DNA from: Lacrimispora celerecrescens
GTDB lineage: Bacteria; Bacillota; Clostridia; Lachnospirales; Lachnospiraceae
Assembly (NCBI RefSeq): GCF_000732605.1
Contig: NZ_JPME01000035.1
Span: 1 to 33,176, forward strand
Reading direction: 5' to 3'
DNA: 33,176 bases
Of this stretch, positions 12,001-18,262 are shown one piece after another (positions within the stretch are counted from its first letter, which is position 1; every line of letters begins with the position of its first letter). The position numbers and the translations under genes are program-made. Below the pieces are notes generated by a model. It had not been told where the DNA came from, made no database searches, and saw only the letters and a list, made by a program, of their open reading frames with translations.

Positions 12001-13613
12001 TAAAAAATAAGAGCCAGAATGAGCTGGAAGCAATGGGAATGAGCAACATTGAGACTGATGACGGAAAAATCCGCTTTACGGCGGTAAACGGTCATGTTGA
12101 TATGAAGGGAATCCCATATGGAACGTATACTCTTAAGGAAGAAATGGCACCTAAGGGCTACTTGAGCCTTAATGGAAAGGCAGAATTTGATTTTACTATT
12201 ACAGAGAATCAGAGGGCAGCTGATCTTGGAAACGGCAATGCAGTAGTCAATGAGCGGGCTCAGTTTGAACTTCAGCTTAAGAAAGCGAATAATCTTGGAA
12301 ACAGCATAAGCGGAATCCAGTTTGAGATCTTAGGGCCAGGACGGTATGAAGAAAATGGAGTCTTATCAATTTTTGGAGCCAACCGGTTTAAGACTGATGC
12401 GGACGCTGACACCGGATTGTTTACGACCGGCAAGGACGGGACCATTTACCTGGGACTGAAGCACGGAGATTACCGGATCAGGGAAATCTCTTCCGACCGG
12501 TATGATTTCATTGAACCGTTCTATATCAGAATTGATAAGGAAGGTAAAGTAAGTATCTTAAAGGATAACAGCAATGCGGTGACGGTTTCAAATGAATCCC
12601 TTGTGACCATTGCTGTGACGAATCAGATCAGCACTGGAAATCTGGAAATGGAAAAGGTTGACAGTGAAAATACCGGAAAGAGGCTTGAGGGAGCAGAATT
12701 TGTGCTGACGAACCTTTCTACCCTGGTTCCGGGAGCATGGGATAGTTACCGCAATCAGGTGGCATCAGAGGGGGCTTCCTGGACGGCTGATCAGGTGGTG
12801 GGAAATACCATAACCTTTGTGCTGAACGGAAAAGGGGTTATTACGAACCTGCCATACGGCACTTACCGACTGACTGAGAAAAAAGCACCGGATGGATACC
12901 TTCTGGGAACGACTCCATGGACCGTAGAGTTTACCATCAATGACTCTAATAAGGAAATTAGGTATACCAAACCAGGGCTGTTTGAAAAAACAAATGGTGC
13001 GATTGAGAATATGCCGTCAAAGATTACGGTGGTAAAAACCAATGCAGTCTATGCGGATGTGAAGTTAAAGGGCGCCGAGTTTATCTTAAAAGCTTCTGAC
13101 GGAAGATATGTGAAGCTGGATCATGGATCCTTTGCCGGATATACGGATGATAAGGCGGCAGCAGGAAGGTTTGTAACTGACAGCGACGGGCAGTTTGTGA
13201 TAAAGAGGCTGCCAAAGGACACCTACACTTTCCTCGAGACAAAAGCTCCGGCTGGATATTATGTTAACAACAATATAGCGCCTGTAACATTCGATGGAAT
13301 CAATAGCTTTACCATTACCATTCAGGATGTGAAAATCAAAGGCGGCGGAGGCTCATCAGAAGGGCCTTCCGGAAAGGATAACCCAGGTGGTCCGGGCGAA
13401 ACGGTGATAATTGTGCCAGACCCAGTGCCTCTTGCAGACCTACCCAGCGGAGGATCCGTGGATCTATTAATTGTTGACGATGGAAATGTACCCCTTGCCA
13501 ATCTGCCTAAGACAGGTGACCGGCAGAATTCCGCCGGTAAGGTGATGGTGGCTTTGTCAGGATTCATGATGGCTCTTTATGCAGCACTTAGCAAAAAGAA
13601 AAAAGAAAATTAA
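3..13613 (+). CDS. Giant multi-domain LPxTG surface adhesin (Cna-B/SpaA repeats), 5' end outside window
   Basis: The reading frame is open from the left edge with no signal peptide or ribosome binding site, so the GTG at 3 is probably an internal Val codon and the gene starts upstream. The visible 4536 residues end in a sortase signal: LPKTG at about 4501-4505, a hydrophobic stretch and a KKKK tail. This predicts covalent attachment to the cell wall. Roughly 27 prealbumin-like modules can be counted by their recurring E-box (pattern YxLxExxAPxGY), each following a strand with the xxKxD lysine motif; in this family such Lys, Asn and Glu residues form intramolecular isopeptide bonds. Order: N-terminal adhesin-like region (about 1-240), first Cna-B array (to about 2376), DUF11-like stalk region (about 2376-3030), SdrD-B-like domain opening with GRIWIDDNNNGIQDE (about 3039-3235), second Cna-B array (to about 4443), Gly/Pro linker and anchor. 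No sortase gene lies downstream in the window. The ligand is unknown; attachment to host tissue or plant fibre is inference. Confidence 0.93.
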   Translation: MAFYADVKVADKTDKEHVTYPGNIETITYAEQPADTTLTLVSDDAWHIKKSVSPSANSYTVVKDNAGNPKYVDITYLIEVGMYGGSGDISRQPNGTIYQTYGRTGFKENSYKITDSLKILTEHAPEAMKPISVTAKWGDGTDVRVINNEDGSITIDQFKTQGQNGADHIYVSDQAPTYSSYLVTARYPYEPFLLKYNDERIGNKTVFTVNNKAHLEYVKLGTDQLVTEDSDVNVAVHEVNKPAVIKIKKEIDEGLGYTQKYGTTMEKEYPGMAGFEIYSLDSDNSQTPYNNYTVIDSNSQKINNKNIVVNPSNEETEIGYYKTGDDGYIQIQVDPGTYVIKEKSNPVGTQFSSAKVGTSDVAKGDDIKVTLKADEKAEVTVINEVIGKGAIEFYKKARDWNSADLSEAVLAPLAGAEFALCQKDEAGNLTEVKTVKSDNTGYVLFKPVTPGNYIVKEKSANGYILDDYEYEVTVEAGKTSPLKTGNNFLVNTLNKASVNVTKWMQADNGNYIKVPSAYSGDFNDKFWFEKKVGDAWIKVSIGSQTTYSLDQSQFTATLPVRDGSNKVIEYRVVEEVPDGYSDGNGNKDGFSQETKDNKTYIYKTFSLEALKMTQVDLKNNKGGTLKLQKEAWSINNKKLDKNASKSGFQFKLYYKEGDSFTEVLPTRDYTTDRNGEILVKGLDVTKEYYWSEIKGSERLEAEDPAKTVISGNQIFIGPYKVNRETDTTVKAFNIPQKIPYWLYKFDITNKDNPISAQFKITRDADKTVVFNGTVSNKGTYVILDPGTDYTIEETKAPDNFEKGKDINFKTPNGPVLKADLEQWFSEGNKKTQTIENKPYKSVSIKKTQYDAGGTANLNAEITFDVYVKNDSNFEHVRSLVSSVPTQLAPGEYYFKEAVPSDNINPYYLLSEAERAEGAHSGNPGYVISGTDVYYGPVTITAATTSNEKNLDLYLAGTKKPLENYKDHGEVRVTKKDALRDITVNGAVFGIFKADEFHVDEWEKSISNPIQIVTTSGSGQATFDSTDLKIFDANGKRIAYVIAEITPPDGYLPSHEVLTTTLMEGKTITTVNGDTNGSPLVIKNEPKLTIRTQKYWRDEWNYQFYPVDHVLGNVKLALYKVNADGITADYVKTENTNTYDGIATFYDINRNDTYYVVEVRVPTKEETGFDFDLNMKDKTPLAEGNVEPPITLSVSELAAGKYNAVKYTGKDLTETADSLIQNTDPLYNHKPWVQFNILKTCDGKAFDGTSHTAEKVNGAKFTLYKMKGDEKDLSGIHLDDLANENLFEKVDGYESGTRINPKTGSRADGEFDTAILETGKVYWLVEEEAAPGYQLSGGRQIVAVFAPKDSGYSGYNEMLHLYENGRNEQIAVVKNQHGDGLGGLDAYYFQIALNKWLKDDGKPNEKPTLLGGAKFQIWLLDPDSKEKLLPVEVVETGLESDRENKTGYALSKMIRMGELEAALESKGYDKNSIERILKLENENVKALFGLEEVYAPSKIQMDPTLHYLEVTIPKNKDIIDSQYFWEQGKSEDFRLINTVLEQYPVTLAKYGYVPSTGTFGKTDEELDALKIDRKPLSGVQFEIWQYQWSNGSYSYVEIGTYTTESNGQVKIPNGLKAGRYRLKEILTDDQQKNYLTMYTGENDLWRYFTVGSTPSTVNVYNPEKPNLVIEKTTWAGNPLIGLDGITFTIQNQGSDKMLAATTKLENGKYTAGFHNLDSGVYTINAEVLGSEAAKVVTSGYFEKASVNVGYKAKADGEKVTLVPVGNDVKGKLATAAVKNPRLADLIIHKTDAETDASGSGMAGASFSVEYLKFRSGTDLIKGVLQNVTAEGYKKPDQGFKVKGILTDNKDGSYTMKGCEPGWYRITEQKAPFGYTIDTQPIIVAVVGDMAGGYEGTVSVTIENRKKAQLTVTKKLFFGEGFKNDENIADKLPAEVVFDIYTYSNNAYKQVLDENSKPVQVKIQSFAAQDGYYTAKGTVLLPQKPVGGAYYLKEHENTDWMLSALNVEDNGTLQADGYIKVGGVSDFTSQNPVSITVNNQYAKAKIRLNKVDGVDQLKKLTGAAFKLYSNPELTKEVGDFTEIGQSGVYEIIFSTKVYSPGTYYIKEVNAPAGYIAITTAIPAEGLAVETGKTTEITVQNQGGIDLQITKYSGNGGSESLKSGISFELYRKSEAGTWNYVTEGTTDSQGKLSFRGLDLPAGDSYGVYEVTKKENGFETFHMASFEGETGTILPTTADVVKNGETKVGLDLYVLTGNNTVTPGVYGFKAHNQEALPLRLIKNDVNKSDNPGGSVAVFMKITEKETGKQVGDLVAVPYGETGITVPLLPGVYVIEETAVTQNSQGYVINKDDTRTIYREEVEITKGMIPKACEFTNVRQKTGVTLDKTSLTTTLKDLWWNEGQTVTYTLTPHVVNSIPLDRFVITDTGLKMLDAEKSVLSEADYTYEKYTITGVKPGKATEQNRIKGAQTGTIMADVTFYDFNGNQVGEVQSVAVSGDGEIGQLKPVSGKKVKSFQISYRDDTLKGSTDNHYVLGNDFVPGGIEVTVKLNRQDAKLPDGTYKKEIKYIRNVADVAMDFRKWDINGTLVQSQEKNQAEKECDIQVVQSQAPTISVKKSVDPIKGIQPSDTLTYTLYVKNDTTSNDPDIVPMQKPILIDYVPLGVTVSGESAGENRLLKAVTLKDAPKGVAIESTIKKVDDDTGRETLFIKLNGALEKGESVTVEVKAQIAGSIINYGKNILNELYVTSDVLQPAFSLNQTGASFMIKTDSGSKWPSPDLPKGVLLPDEKYRGYGYASDSAENTMSTGTGLVLHKEVKGNLDTRYVSGTTVGTVEKSADDTDLTSSNGSVLYRLMANNDSPSNFITQLQFMDILPVQGDYSTGGFDRKSDYRLKYVGIESIGIENRKDNDPERKVSGFSYEVTYSDRIFNNAATAKAGKDSMLNDNHDGFWNVGSSDPTAIRIKIKDSKFYLAPGENLVVTYETVVPYTEKKDLDDVAYGYAVNDFATAYSYKQNLSDVSEIKFIQAQTSNAVQVVLIPGKVKVSGRIWIDDNNNGIQDESIENDHLLTDLLPLLQSQYFKVSLLKYGKNDSSNKEGTVGLNDARFLFDDLYPAKPFGITGSGFTKEQENSWYSNQSLLVSKLKGDDPAHYQIFVETKDMPTGYEDLVLKLAKPTMLSSGQSNQEAGRSRLPETLEKDGSNYEESLDSNFKEVKGSYASEDFFLWSTGDDYDKTKDIGFVPFRNVTVKKTNEAGSPVEGAHFSVYGPYTNEEMAAFKKNGIKNSEVLGKPVAQGSTVLAGAEAIWSAGELLYYRNYIVVEDGAPVGYEIDNAQSGDMVPMDSYQVKGQKAWELLSKEFKTAGNPIPSVITVKNGYVSGSLEFTKLDGLTEKELGGATFKIEKKDVAVEDAWKAFKEAMKADPQSMGVTSVKETESAVEFEVVTGKVTLTGIPYGTYTLSETQVPDGYDITKKQADIEFRIETNGQKAVLSGLNGNIIKNTRTEYSLSLKKADNAGNDKVAGMKFAITGPGKYESSSWIPFSKDRFKLNDPSESGYEVKQTNEEGLITWNLPYGDYKIEELDAEGYETVAPFYVRIDVNGAVSLLNGEGRSELTLSSSEQNQINLIVKNVIKTGSLDLEKIDGETSKAIRGAQFELSGTSVIDGAFAAYQKHVTGLGVSMVSTGNEDGRPWIRFQVDGTKDSMKGLLTQIPYGSYTLKEIKAPEGYLFSNGSEWAKDFNIESAEGINLTGSNGIINMPHELNIEKRDQMTEEILPGAVFVLMTTDGKYVALDENNSYTGLKDSQAEGTAFTTGSDGTVTVKRLPAGNYVLKEIEAPANYGVSAEKEITVLQSGNTETVMVYDVRNKAKIRINKAASHNHEMRLDGAVFEIYSDKDLTALAGTMTTGNGGIGESEMLSLGTYYVKEQKAPAGYELSNRVYEVTLTSEREAYTVQADGNDFVTDDYGTGSLVFDKVDSLTGETLASARFSLTRKEAEVDGAFEHFAESLKNKSQNELEAMGMSNIETDDGKIRFTAVNGHVDMKGIPYGTYTLKEEMAPKGYLSLNGKAEFDFTITENQRAADLGNGNAVVNERAQFELQLKKANNLGNSISGIQFEILGPGRYEENGVLSIFGANRFKTDADADTGLFTTGKDGTIYLGLKHGDYRIREISSDRYDFIEPFYIRIDKEGKVSILKDNSNAVTVSNESLVTIAVTNQISTGNLEMEKVDSENTGKRLEGAEFVLTNLSTLVPGAWDSYRNQVASEGASWTADQVVGNTITFVLNGKGVITNLPYGTYRLTEKKAPDGYLLGTTPWTVEFTINDSNKEIRYTKPGLFEKTNGAIENMPSKITVVKTNAVYADVKLKGAEFILKASDGRYVKLDHGSFAGYTDDKAAAGRFVTDSDGQFVIKRLPKDTYTFLETKAPAGYYVNNNIAPVTFDGINSFTITIQDVKIKGGGGSSEGPSGKDNPGGPGETVIIVPDPVPLADLPSGGSVDLLIVDDGNVPLANLPKTGDRQNSAGKVMVALSGFMMALYAALSKKKKEN
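9114..9708 (+). other. SdrD-B-like domain separating the two Cna-B arrays
   Basis: The encoded segment opens with GRIWIDDNNNGIQDE, the Asp/Asn-rich calcium-loop-like start typical of SdrD B domains (W-x-D-x-N-x-N-G-x-Q-D). It closes with a DIGFVPF strand, the usual DIGF ending. It has a long insertion (residues about 3060-3220) compared with a standard domain of about 110 residues. Calcium binding is expected from the family but cannot be shown here. Confidence 0.7.
10116..13335 (+). repeat. Duplicated four-module block (A-B-A-C ... A-B-A-C) in the adhesin
   Basis: Module starts at the protein level are A1 10116 (GSLEFTKLDG), B1 10491 (EYSLSLKKAD), A2 10881 (GSLDLEKIDG), C1 11250 (NMPHELNIEK); a single D module (KAKIRINKAA) at about 11578; then A3 11880 (GSLVFDKVDS), B2 12261 (QFELQLKKAN), A4 12636 (GNLEMEKVDS), C2 13011 (NMPSKITVVK). 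The offsets between equivalent modules are 1764, 1770, 1755 and 1761 bases. Both B modules share ITGPGKYE / ILGPGRYE and FYVRID / FYIRID strands, and both C modules share a DGKYV / DGRYVKLD loop. A constant offset across four different modules indicates duplication of a whole block rather than independent module gains. A D-like module also occurs at about 6121. Confidence 0.85.
13503..13610 (+). other. Sortase cell-wall sorting signal (LPKTG, hydrophobic segment, Lys tail)
   Basis: LPKTG is encoded at 13503-13517. A hydrophobic segment (VMVALSGFMMALYAAL) and KKKKEN at the C terminus follow. This is the canonical three-part class A/C sortase signal. Just upstream a Gly/Pro-rich linker contains VPLADLPSGG, a near copy of the VPLANLPKTG leading into the real motif. 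Confidence 0.95.
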
Positions 13614-13635
13614 AAAAATAAAGGAAATCTGTTTA

Positions 13636-15101
<1,466 letters not shown>

Positions 15102-15108
15102 GAATTAA

Positions 15109-15147
15109 GGGACCAGTTTTCCTAAAAGGGAACTGGTCCCAATTTTT
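15109..15147 (+). terminator. Intrinsic terminator of gdhA
   Basis: GGGACCAGTT (15109-15118) pairs with AACTGGTCCC (15131-15140), a perfect 10-bp stem followed by AATTTTT. It starts 8 bases after the gdhA stop codon. Confidence 0.93.
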
Positions 15148-15188
15148 AAAATAAGAAAATTATGCTGGCTTTCTCATCATTTTTAGTA

Positions 15189-15238
15189 TATAATAATCGA
15201 TAAGGCTTGAGGCGGAGTATACTTCGCCTTATTGTTTT
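15189..15238 (+). promoter_or_regulatory. TATAAT box followed at once by a T-run hairpin, upstream of the DUF3881-like gene
   Basis: A perfect TATAAT lies at 15189-15194, with only a weak -35 (TGGCTT at 15166). About seven bases later ATAAGGC pairs with GCCTTAT, or alternatively AGGCGGAG pairs with CTTCGCCT, followed by TTGTTTT to 15238. The rest of this 256-base gap holds the gdhA terminator, a second small hairpin (GTTCGAT 15298-15304 with ATCGAAC 15316-15322) and the ribosome binding site AGGTGATGA. Confidence 0.5.
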
Positions 15239-15357
15239 CCAGAATTATTTACATAATGAAGGTTAGCATAGTGCAGCCTGAGTTTTGTAAATTAGCTGTT
15301 CGATGAGCTTTTTAAATCGAACAACCTTAAGATTATTAGAAAGCAGGTGATGATCCT

Positions 15358-16245
15358 ATGCATAAATTCTTGAGAACCATTGGTTTCAGCCAATATCAAA
15401 AAGACAAGGAAATAGAAAAATTATTGGATATGCTCTGTGAAGATTTGTCCGGCCTGAAACGGATTCAGATTGATGAGGAATCCAATCTCTGTGAACTTCG
15501 CAGAGAAGTGGCTCCGGGTATGGGGATTGCTATCTTTGGAGAAATGGACCGGGAAGGTAAATTTCAAAGAAGCTATTATTATCCATATTTGAAAACCAAT
15601 GATATGACATCAGAAGTAGCCTGTTCCATCCAGCGTCACACGGAGCGGGAAACTTACGCCGGCCTTTTGGATGAATTTAAGGTGGGAATTTCCCTCATAT
15701 TCTATATAGACAATTCTTTTGAGTGCAGGGAACGGATCATTGATCATCATCCGATGGAAACCAGGAATGTCTGTCTTTCCGGCCTTGCGGTAAGTGGGAA
15801 AGTCCTTCTTCCCATTCAGAAAACAGAAATTCAGAGAGAAAAGGCCAGAGTTGCGGCAATGGACCGTAATACGCTTTTAGAAGCGGCAAAGAACGGCGAT
15901 GAAGATGCGATGGAGACTCTTACTATTGAAGATATTGATTTATATTCCCAGGCATCCAGAAGGGTGATGAAAGAGGATTTATATTCCATCATTGATTCCT
16001 GTTTTATGCCCTGCGGTGTAGAATGTGACCAATACTCCATTATAGGAGAGATCATAAAGATAGATGAGATGAAAAATCAGATCACTAAGGAAGAGGTATA
16101 TGATTTTACTTTGGAGTGCAGTGATCTTATTTTCCACGTGGGAATTGCAAAAAAAGATTTGGTGGGAACTCCGGAAATCGGGCGTAGATTTAAGGGACAA
16201 ATATGGATGCAGGGTATCGTAAATTTTGCAGAGCCTGTAGAATAA
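15358..16245 (+). CDS. DUF3881-like conserved clostridial protein
   Basis: A 295-residue soluble protein opening with MHKFLRTIGFS, which I recognise as the start of the DUF3881 family found in Lachnospiraceae; the assignment is from memory of that opening and the overall length. No signal peptide, membrane segment or catalytic motif is evident. The C-terminal part (about 220-290) has alternating strands ending in a FKGQIWMQGIVNF segment, suggesting a beta-rich domain. The start ATG follows AGGTGATGATCCT. It sits alone between gdhA and tRNA-Arg with its own upstream -10 box. Function is unknown and I infer none. Confidence 0.8.
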   Translation: MHKFLRTIGFSQYQKDKEIEKLLDMLCEDLSGLKRIQIDEESNLCELRREVAPGMGIAIFGEMDREGKFQRSYYYPYLKTNDMTSEVACSIQRHTERETYAGLLDEFKVGISLIFYIDNSFECRERIIDHHPMETRNVCLSGLAVSGKVLLPIQKTEIQREKARVAAMDRNTLLEAAKNGDEDAMETLTIEDIDLYSQASRRVMKEDLYSIIDSCFMPCGVECDQYSIIGEIIKIDEMKNQITKEEVYDFTLECSDLIFHVGIAKKDLVGTPEIGRRFKGQIWMQGIVNFAEPVE

Positions 16246-16258
16246 GTACAAATATGAC

Positions 16259-16287
16259 TTGACGAAAAGTGCGATTGTGAATATAAT
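16259..16287 (+). promoter_or_regulatory. Consensus promoter of tRNA-Arg
   Basis: TTGACG at 16259-16264 and TATAAT at 16282-16287, spacer 17. The -35 box begins 14 bases after the stop codon of the preceding gene. The expected start site is near 16294, leaving a leader of about 55 bases before the tRNA. Confidence 0.85.
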
Positions 16288-16293
16288 AGTAGT

Positions 16294-16319
16294 CGGACCG
16301 CATTAGAGCGTCCGTTTTT
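16294..16319 (+). terminator. Terminator-like hairpin in the tRNA leader
   Basis: CGGAC (16294-16298) pairs with GTCCG (16310-16314), with GC/GC continuing the stem past a bulge, followed by TTTTT (16315-16319). A second small hairpin, GGGG-ATTCG-CCCC, comes directly after. It lies between the promoter and the tRNA, so it may be a processing signal or a partial terminator rather than a true gene end. Confidence 0.45.
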
Positions 16320-16349
16320 GGGGATTCGCCCCACATAAAATTTCATACT

Positions 16350-16426
16350 GTTTCTGTAGCTCAGCAGGATAGAGCGTCCGCCTCCTAAGCGGAAGGCCAG
16401 CGGTTCGAATCCGCTCAGGAACGCCA
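16350..16426 (+). tRNA. tRNA-Arg (anticodon CCU)
   Basis: The full cloverleaf folds: acceptor GTTTCTG/CAGGAAC with one G-U pair, D stem GCTC/GAGC, anticodon stem TCCGC/GCGGA with loop CTCCTAA (anticodon CCT at 16384-16386, reading AGG codons), variable loop AGGCC, T stem AGCGG/CCGCT with loop TTCGAAT, discriminator G and an encoded CCA end. No second copy of its 3' end was noticed in the window, so there is no sign of an integrated element here. Confidence 0.97.
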
Positions 16427-16434
16427 GAAGTTTC

Positions 16435-16470
16435 GCCGAAAGCCTTGTATCACTTGGTTTTCGGCTTTTT
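16435..16470 (+). terminator. Intrinsic terminator of tRNA-Arg
   Basis: GCCGAAAGCC (16435-16444) pairs with GGTTTTCGGC (16456-16465) with one G-U pair, followed by TTTTT. Confidence 0.93.
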
Positions 16471-16490
16471 ATTTTGCACTGATAAATGGT

Positions 16491-16531
16491 AAGGTAGCCA
16501 GTAATCCGAGGAGAGATTATATGGCTGCCTT
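16491..16531 (+). other. Two-tier hairpin in the tRNA-xdhB gap
   Basis: AAGGTAGCCA (16491-16500) pairs with TGGCTGCCTT (16522-16531), and inside it TAATC pairs with GATTA around CGAGGAGA. Only four T residues follow, so it is a poor terminator, and no ORF or promoter explains it. The remainder of the 372-base gap (16540-16626) is AT-rich with nothing recognised; no purine riboswitch core could be seen. Confidence 0.45.
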
Positions 16532-16626
16532 TTCCTATATTATAAGGAATTTTTTTAGATACATAATAAATCAGATGATTGGCAATTTGTCATAAATATT
16601 AAGTTAATTGCTGTATAAAATTCATA

Positions 16627-16655
16627 TAGACAGCTAGTTTTTAGTTTGATATTAT
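16627..16655 (+). promoter_or_regulatory. Promoter of the xdhB-xdhC operon
   Basis: TAGACA (16627-16632) and TATTAT (16650-16655) with a 17-base spacer. The 13-bp repeat shared with the purine permease promoter begins two bases after the -10 box. Confidence 0.65.
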
Positions 16656-16657
16656 AG

Positions 16658-16678
16658 TAATACAAATAGGTAATACAA
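16658..16678. promoter_or_regulatory. Candidate GntR operator at xdhB
   Basis: TAATACAAATAGG (16658-16670) is followed directly by a partial second copy, TAATACAA. The same repeat in two full tandem copies occurs at 19162-19187 before the permease. Within it, ATAC-AAATAG-GTA forms an imperfect dyad. Its position over the expected start site suits a repressor, most likely the GntR protein encoded between the two operons. Confidence 0.65.
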
Positions 16679-16798
16679 CTAAAAAGAAGCGATGTTTGTA
16701 TCGATGTTTTATGAAGATGAATGCCGGATCGGTTAATTACAAACATCATAGATTCTGAAGTTATTTCGGGAATTAATAAATATGGGGAGGTTTATACG

Positions 16799-17689
16799 AT
16801 GTATGATATTAAGGAAATTTACCAGCCATCCAATTTATCCGAGACGCTTAACTTAATGGCCAGTAATCAGGATGGAATTGTTATTTCTGGTGGAACTGAT
16901 GTATTAATCAGGCTGCGGGAACGTAAGCTTAAGGAATGTAAGCTAATCAGCATACATAAGCTTAAAGAATTACAGGGGATTTCATATAAAGATTCTCTTA
17001 ATGATATGATTATTTACCCTGGGACTTGCTTTGAGGAGATCCACAGCAATACAATGGTTGAGAAAAATTGCCACTGTCTATGGCAGGCAGCCAATGAAGT
17101 GGGAAGTCCTCAGATACGGACCGTAGCGACAATAGGAGGGAATGTCTGTAATGGGGCTGTCAGTGCGGATAGCGCACCTTCACTTCTGGTGTTAAATGCA
17201 GAACTGGAATTAACGATGGCTCATTCCAAGCGGAGTGTACCAATCAGGGAGTTTTTCACAGGGCCTGGCAAAACCGTGTTAGAGAAGGGGAAAGAATTAT
17301 TAACTGCAATTAAAATCCCAGCCGTTCCAGAGGGAAGTGGGAGTTATTATATTAAATTTGGAGCTCGTAATGCTCTTGAAATTTCGACTTTGGGCTGTGC
17401 TGTATTTGTAACTCTTAATGAATCTAAAGATGTTTTTGAAGACTTTAGGATTGCATTTGGAGTTGCAGCTCCAACCCCAATCCGTTGCACGCAGATAGAG
17501 GAGCGGGTAAAGGGACTTCCATTAACAAGGGAAACTTTAAAATTCATTGGGAACGAAGTTCTAAAAGAAGTGAATCCCAGAGACAGTTGGAGAGCATCCA
17601 AACAATTGAGAATACAATTAATCAGGGAATTGAGCCAGCGCGCTGCGGAAGGTGCTGTTAGGAATGCGGGAGGTGCTATCATTGATTAA
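16799..17689 (+). CDS. xdhB: Xanthine dehydrogenase, FAD-binding subunit
   Basis: The medium subunit of a three-subunit molybdenum hydroxylase; it holds FAD and passes electrons from the iron-sulfur subunit to NAD+. It is 296 residues (E. coli XdhB 292) and aligns along its length. FAD-binding motifs are visible as ISGGTDVLIRL (about 29-39) and TIGGNVCNGAVSADSAPSLL (about 111-130), and the conserved IAFGVAAPTPIR and DSWRASKQLR blocks are present. An upstream in-frame ATG at 16721 lacks a ribosome binding site, whereas GGGGAGG sits 9 bases before the ATG at 16799, so that start is chosen. xdhC overlaps its 3' end. The XdhA subunit lies 3 kb downstream behind the regulator and permease. Confidence 0.95.
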   Translation: MYDIKEIYQPSNLSETLNLMASNQDGIVISGGTDVLIRLRERKLKECKLISIHKLKELQGISYKDSLNDMIIYPGTCFEEIHSNTMVEKNCHCLWQAANEVGSPQIRTVATIGGNVCNGAVSADSAPSLLVLNAELELTMAHSKRSVPIREFFTGPGKTVLEKGKELLTAIKIPAVPEGSGSYYIKFGARNALEISTLGCAVFVTLNESKDVFEDFRIAFGVAAPTPIRCTQIEERVKGLPLTRETLKFIGNEVLKEVNPRDSWRASKQLRIQLIRELSQRAAEGAVRNAGGAIID

Positions 17690-18146
17690 GGTCATACATA
17701 TGAAAGTAAATGGGAAACAGGTGGAGTTGGGGGTTGATGACAGGGAATGTCTGACGGATACCCTTCGCAACCGCCTAGGACTTACGAGCGTTAAGAAAGG
17801 CTGCGAGGCCGGTGAGTGTGGTGCATGCACCGTGCTCATAGACGGAAAAGCTACCAACAGTTGTATATATCTGTCTATGTGGGCAGAAGGACGGGAAATT
17901 GTTACCGTGGAAGGTATTAAAGGAGAAAATGAGAATCTGCATCCGGTTCAGCAGGCTTTTGTTGATGAGGCTGCAATCCAATGCGGATTCTGCACACCAG
18001 GACTGATCCTGACGGCCGTTGAGATTGTGGGATCCGGGAAAAAATACACACGGGATGAACTTCGAAAGCTGATTTCAGGTCATTTGTGCCGCTGTACAGG
18101 TTATGAGAATATTCTAAATGCAGTAGAAAAAGTAGCCGGGCTGTAA
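17682..18146 (+). CDS. xdhC: Xanthine dehydrogenase, 2x[2Fe-2S] subunit
   Basis: The small iron-sulfur subunit relays electrons from the molybdenum centre to FAD. The N-terminal plant-type cluster is ligated by Cys41, Cys46, Cys49 (GCEAGECGACTV) and Cys61; the helical C-terminal domain has QCGFCTPG (Cys101, Cys104) and LCRCTG (Cys136, Cys138). It is 154 residues from the TTG at 17682, which follows GGAGGTG by 6 bases and overlaps xdhB by 8 bases, allowing translational coupling. The alternative ATG at 17700 would give 148 residues but has a weaker AAGG site and would cut the first beta strand (IKVIHMKVNG). The exact start is uncertain; the identity is not. Confidence 0.93.
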   Translation: MIKVIHMKVNGKQVELGVDDRECLTDTLRNRLGLTSVKKGCEAGECGACTVLIDGKATNSCIYLSMWAEGREIVTVEGIKGENENLHPVQQAFVDEAAIQCGFCTPGLILTAVEIVGSGKKYTRDELRKLISGHLCRCTGYENILNAVEKVAGL

Positions 18147-18211
18147 AAGAAGATAGTAAGTTAAGGACCGTATATCGGATGCCAGAAAAATTCTATTATA
18201 TATTCATGCAT

Positions 18212-18244
18212 TTAAGGTCAGCTGCTTTAGGTAGTTGGCCTTAA
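18212..18244 (+). other. Stem-loop after xdhC without T-run
   Basis: TTAAGGTCAGCT (18212-18223) pairs with AGTTGGCCTTAA (18233-18244), 12 bp with two G-U pairs. No T-run follows, so it is a weak terminator at best; it may protect the xdhBC mRNA end. Transcription may run on into gntR. Confidence 0.5.
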
Positions 18245-18262
18245 CGTATTCGTTCTCCTAAG

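Noticed and set aside
10116-13335. CRISPR or simple tandem DNA repeat
   Set aside because: The repetition is at the protein-module level with diverged DNA and no short identical repeats with spacers.
165-13567. Many opposite-strand and out-of-frame ORFs of 60-200 codons across the adhesin
   Set aside because: They are shadows of a biased coding frame, have no ribosome binding sites or recognisable domains, and overlap a gene with clear domain structure.
16350-16426. tRNA-Arg as attachment site of an integrated element
   Set aside because: No integrase and no second copy of the tRNA 3' end noticed in the window; the flanking genes are ordinary metabolic genes.
16721-16798. Longer xdhB start at 16721
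   Set aside because: No ribosome binding site; the ATG at 16799 has GGGGAGG and matches the length of known XdhB proteins.
16427-16798. Purine riboswitch upstream of xdhB
   Set aside because: The conserved junction sequences of the purine aptamer could not be found; the shared repeat and GntR gene explain regulation better.
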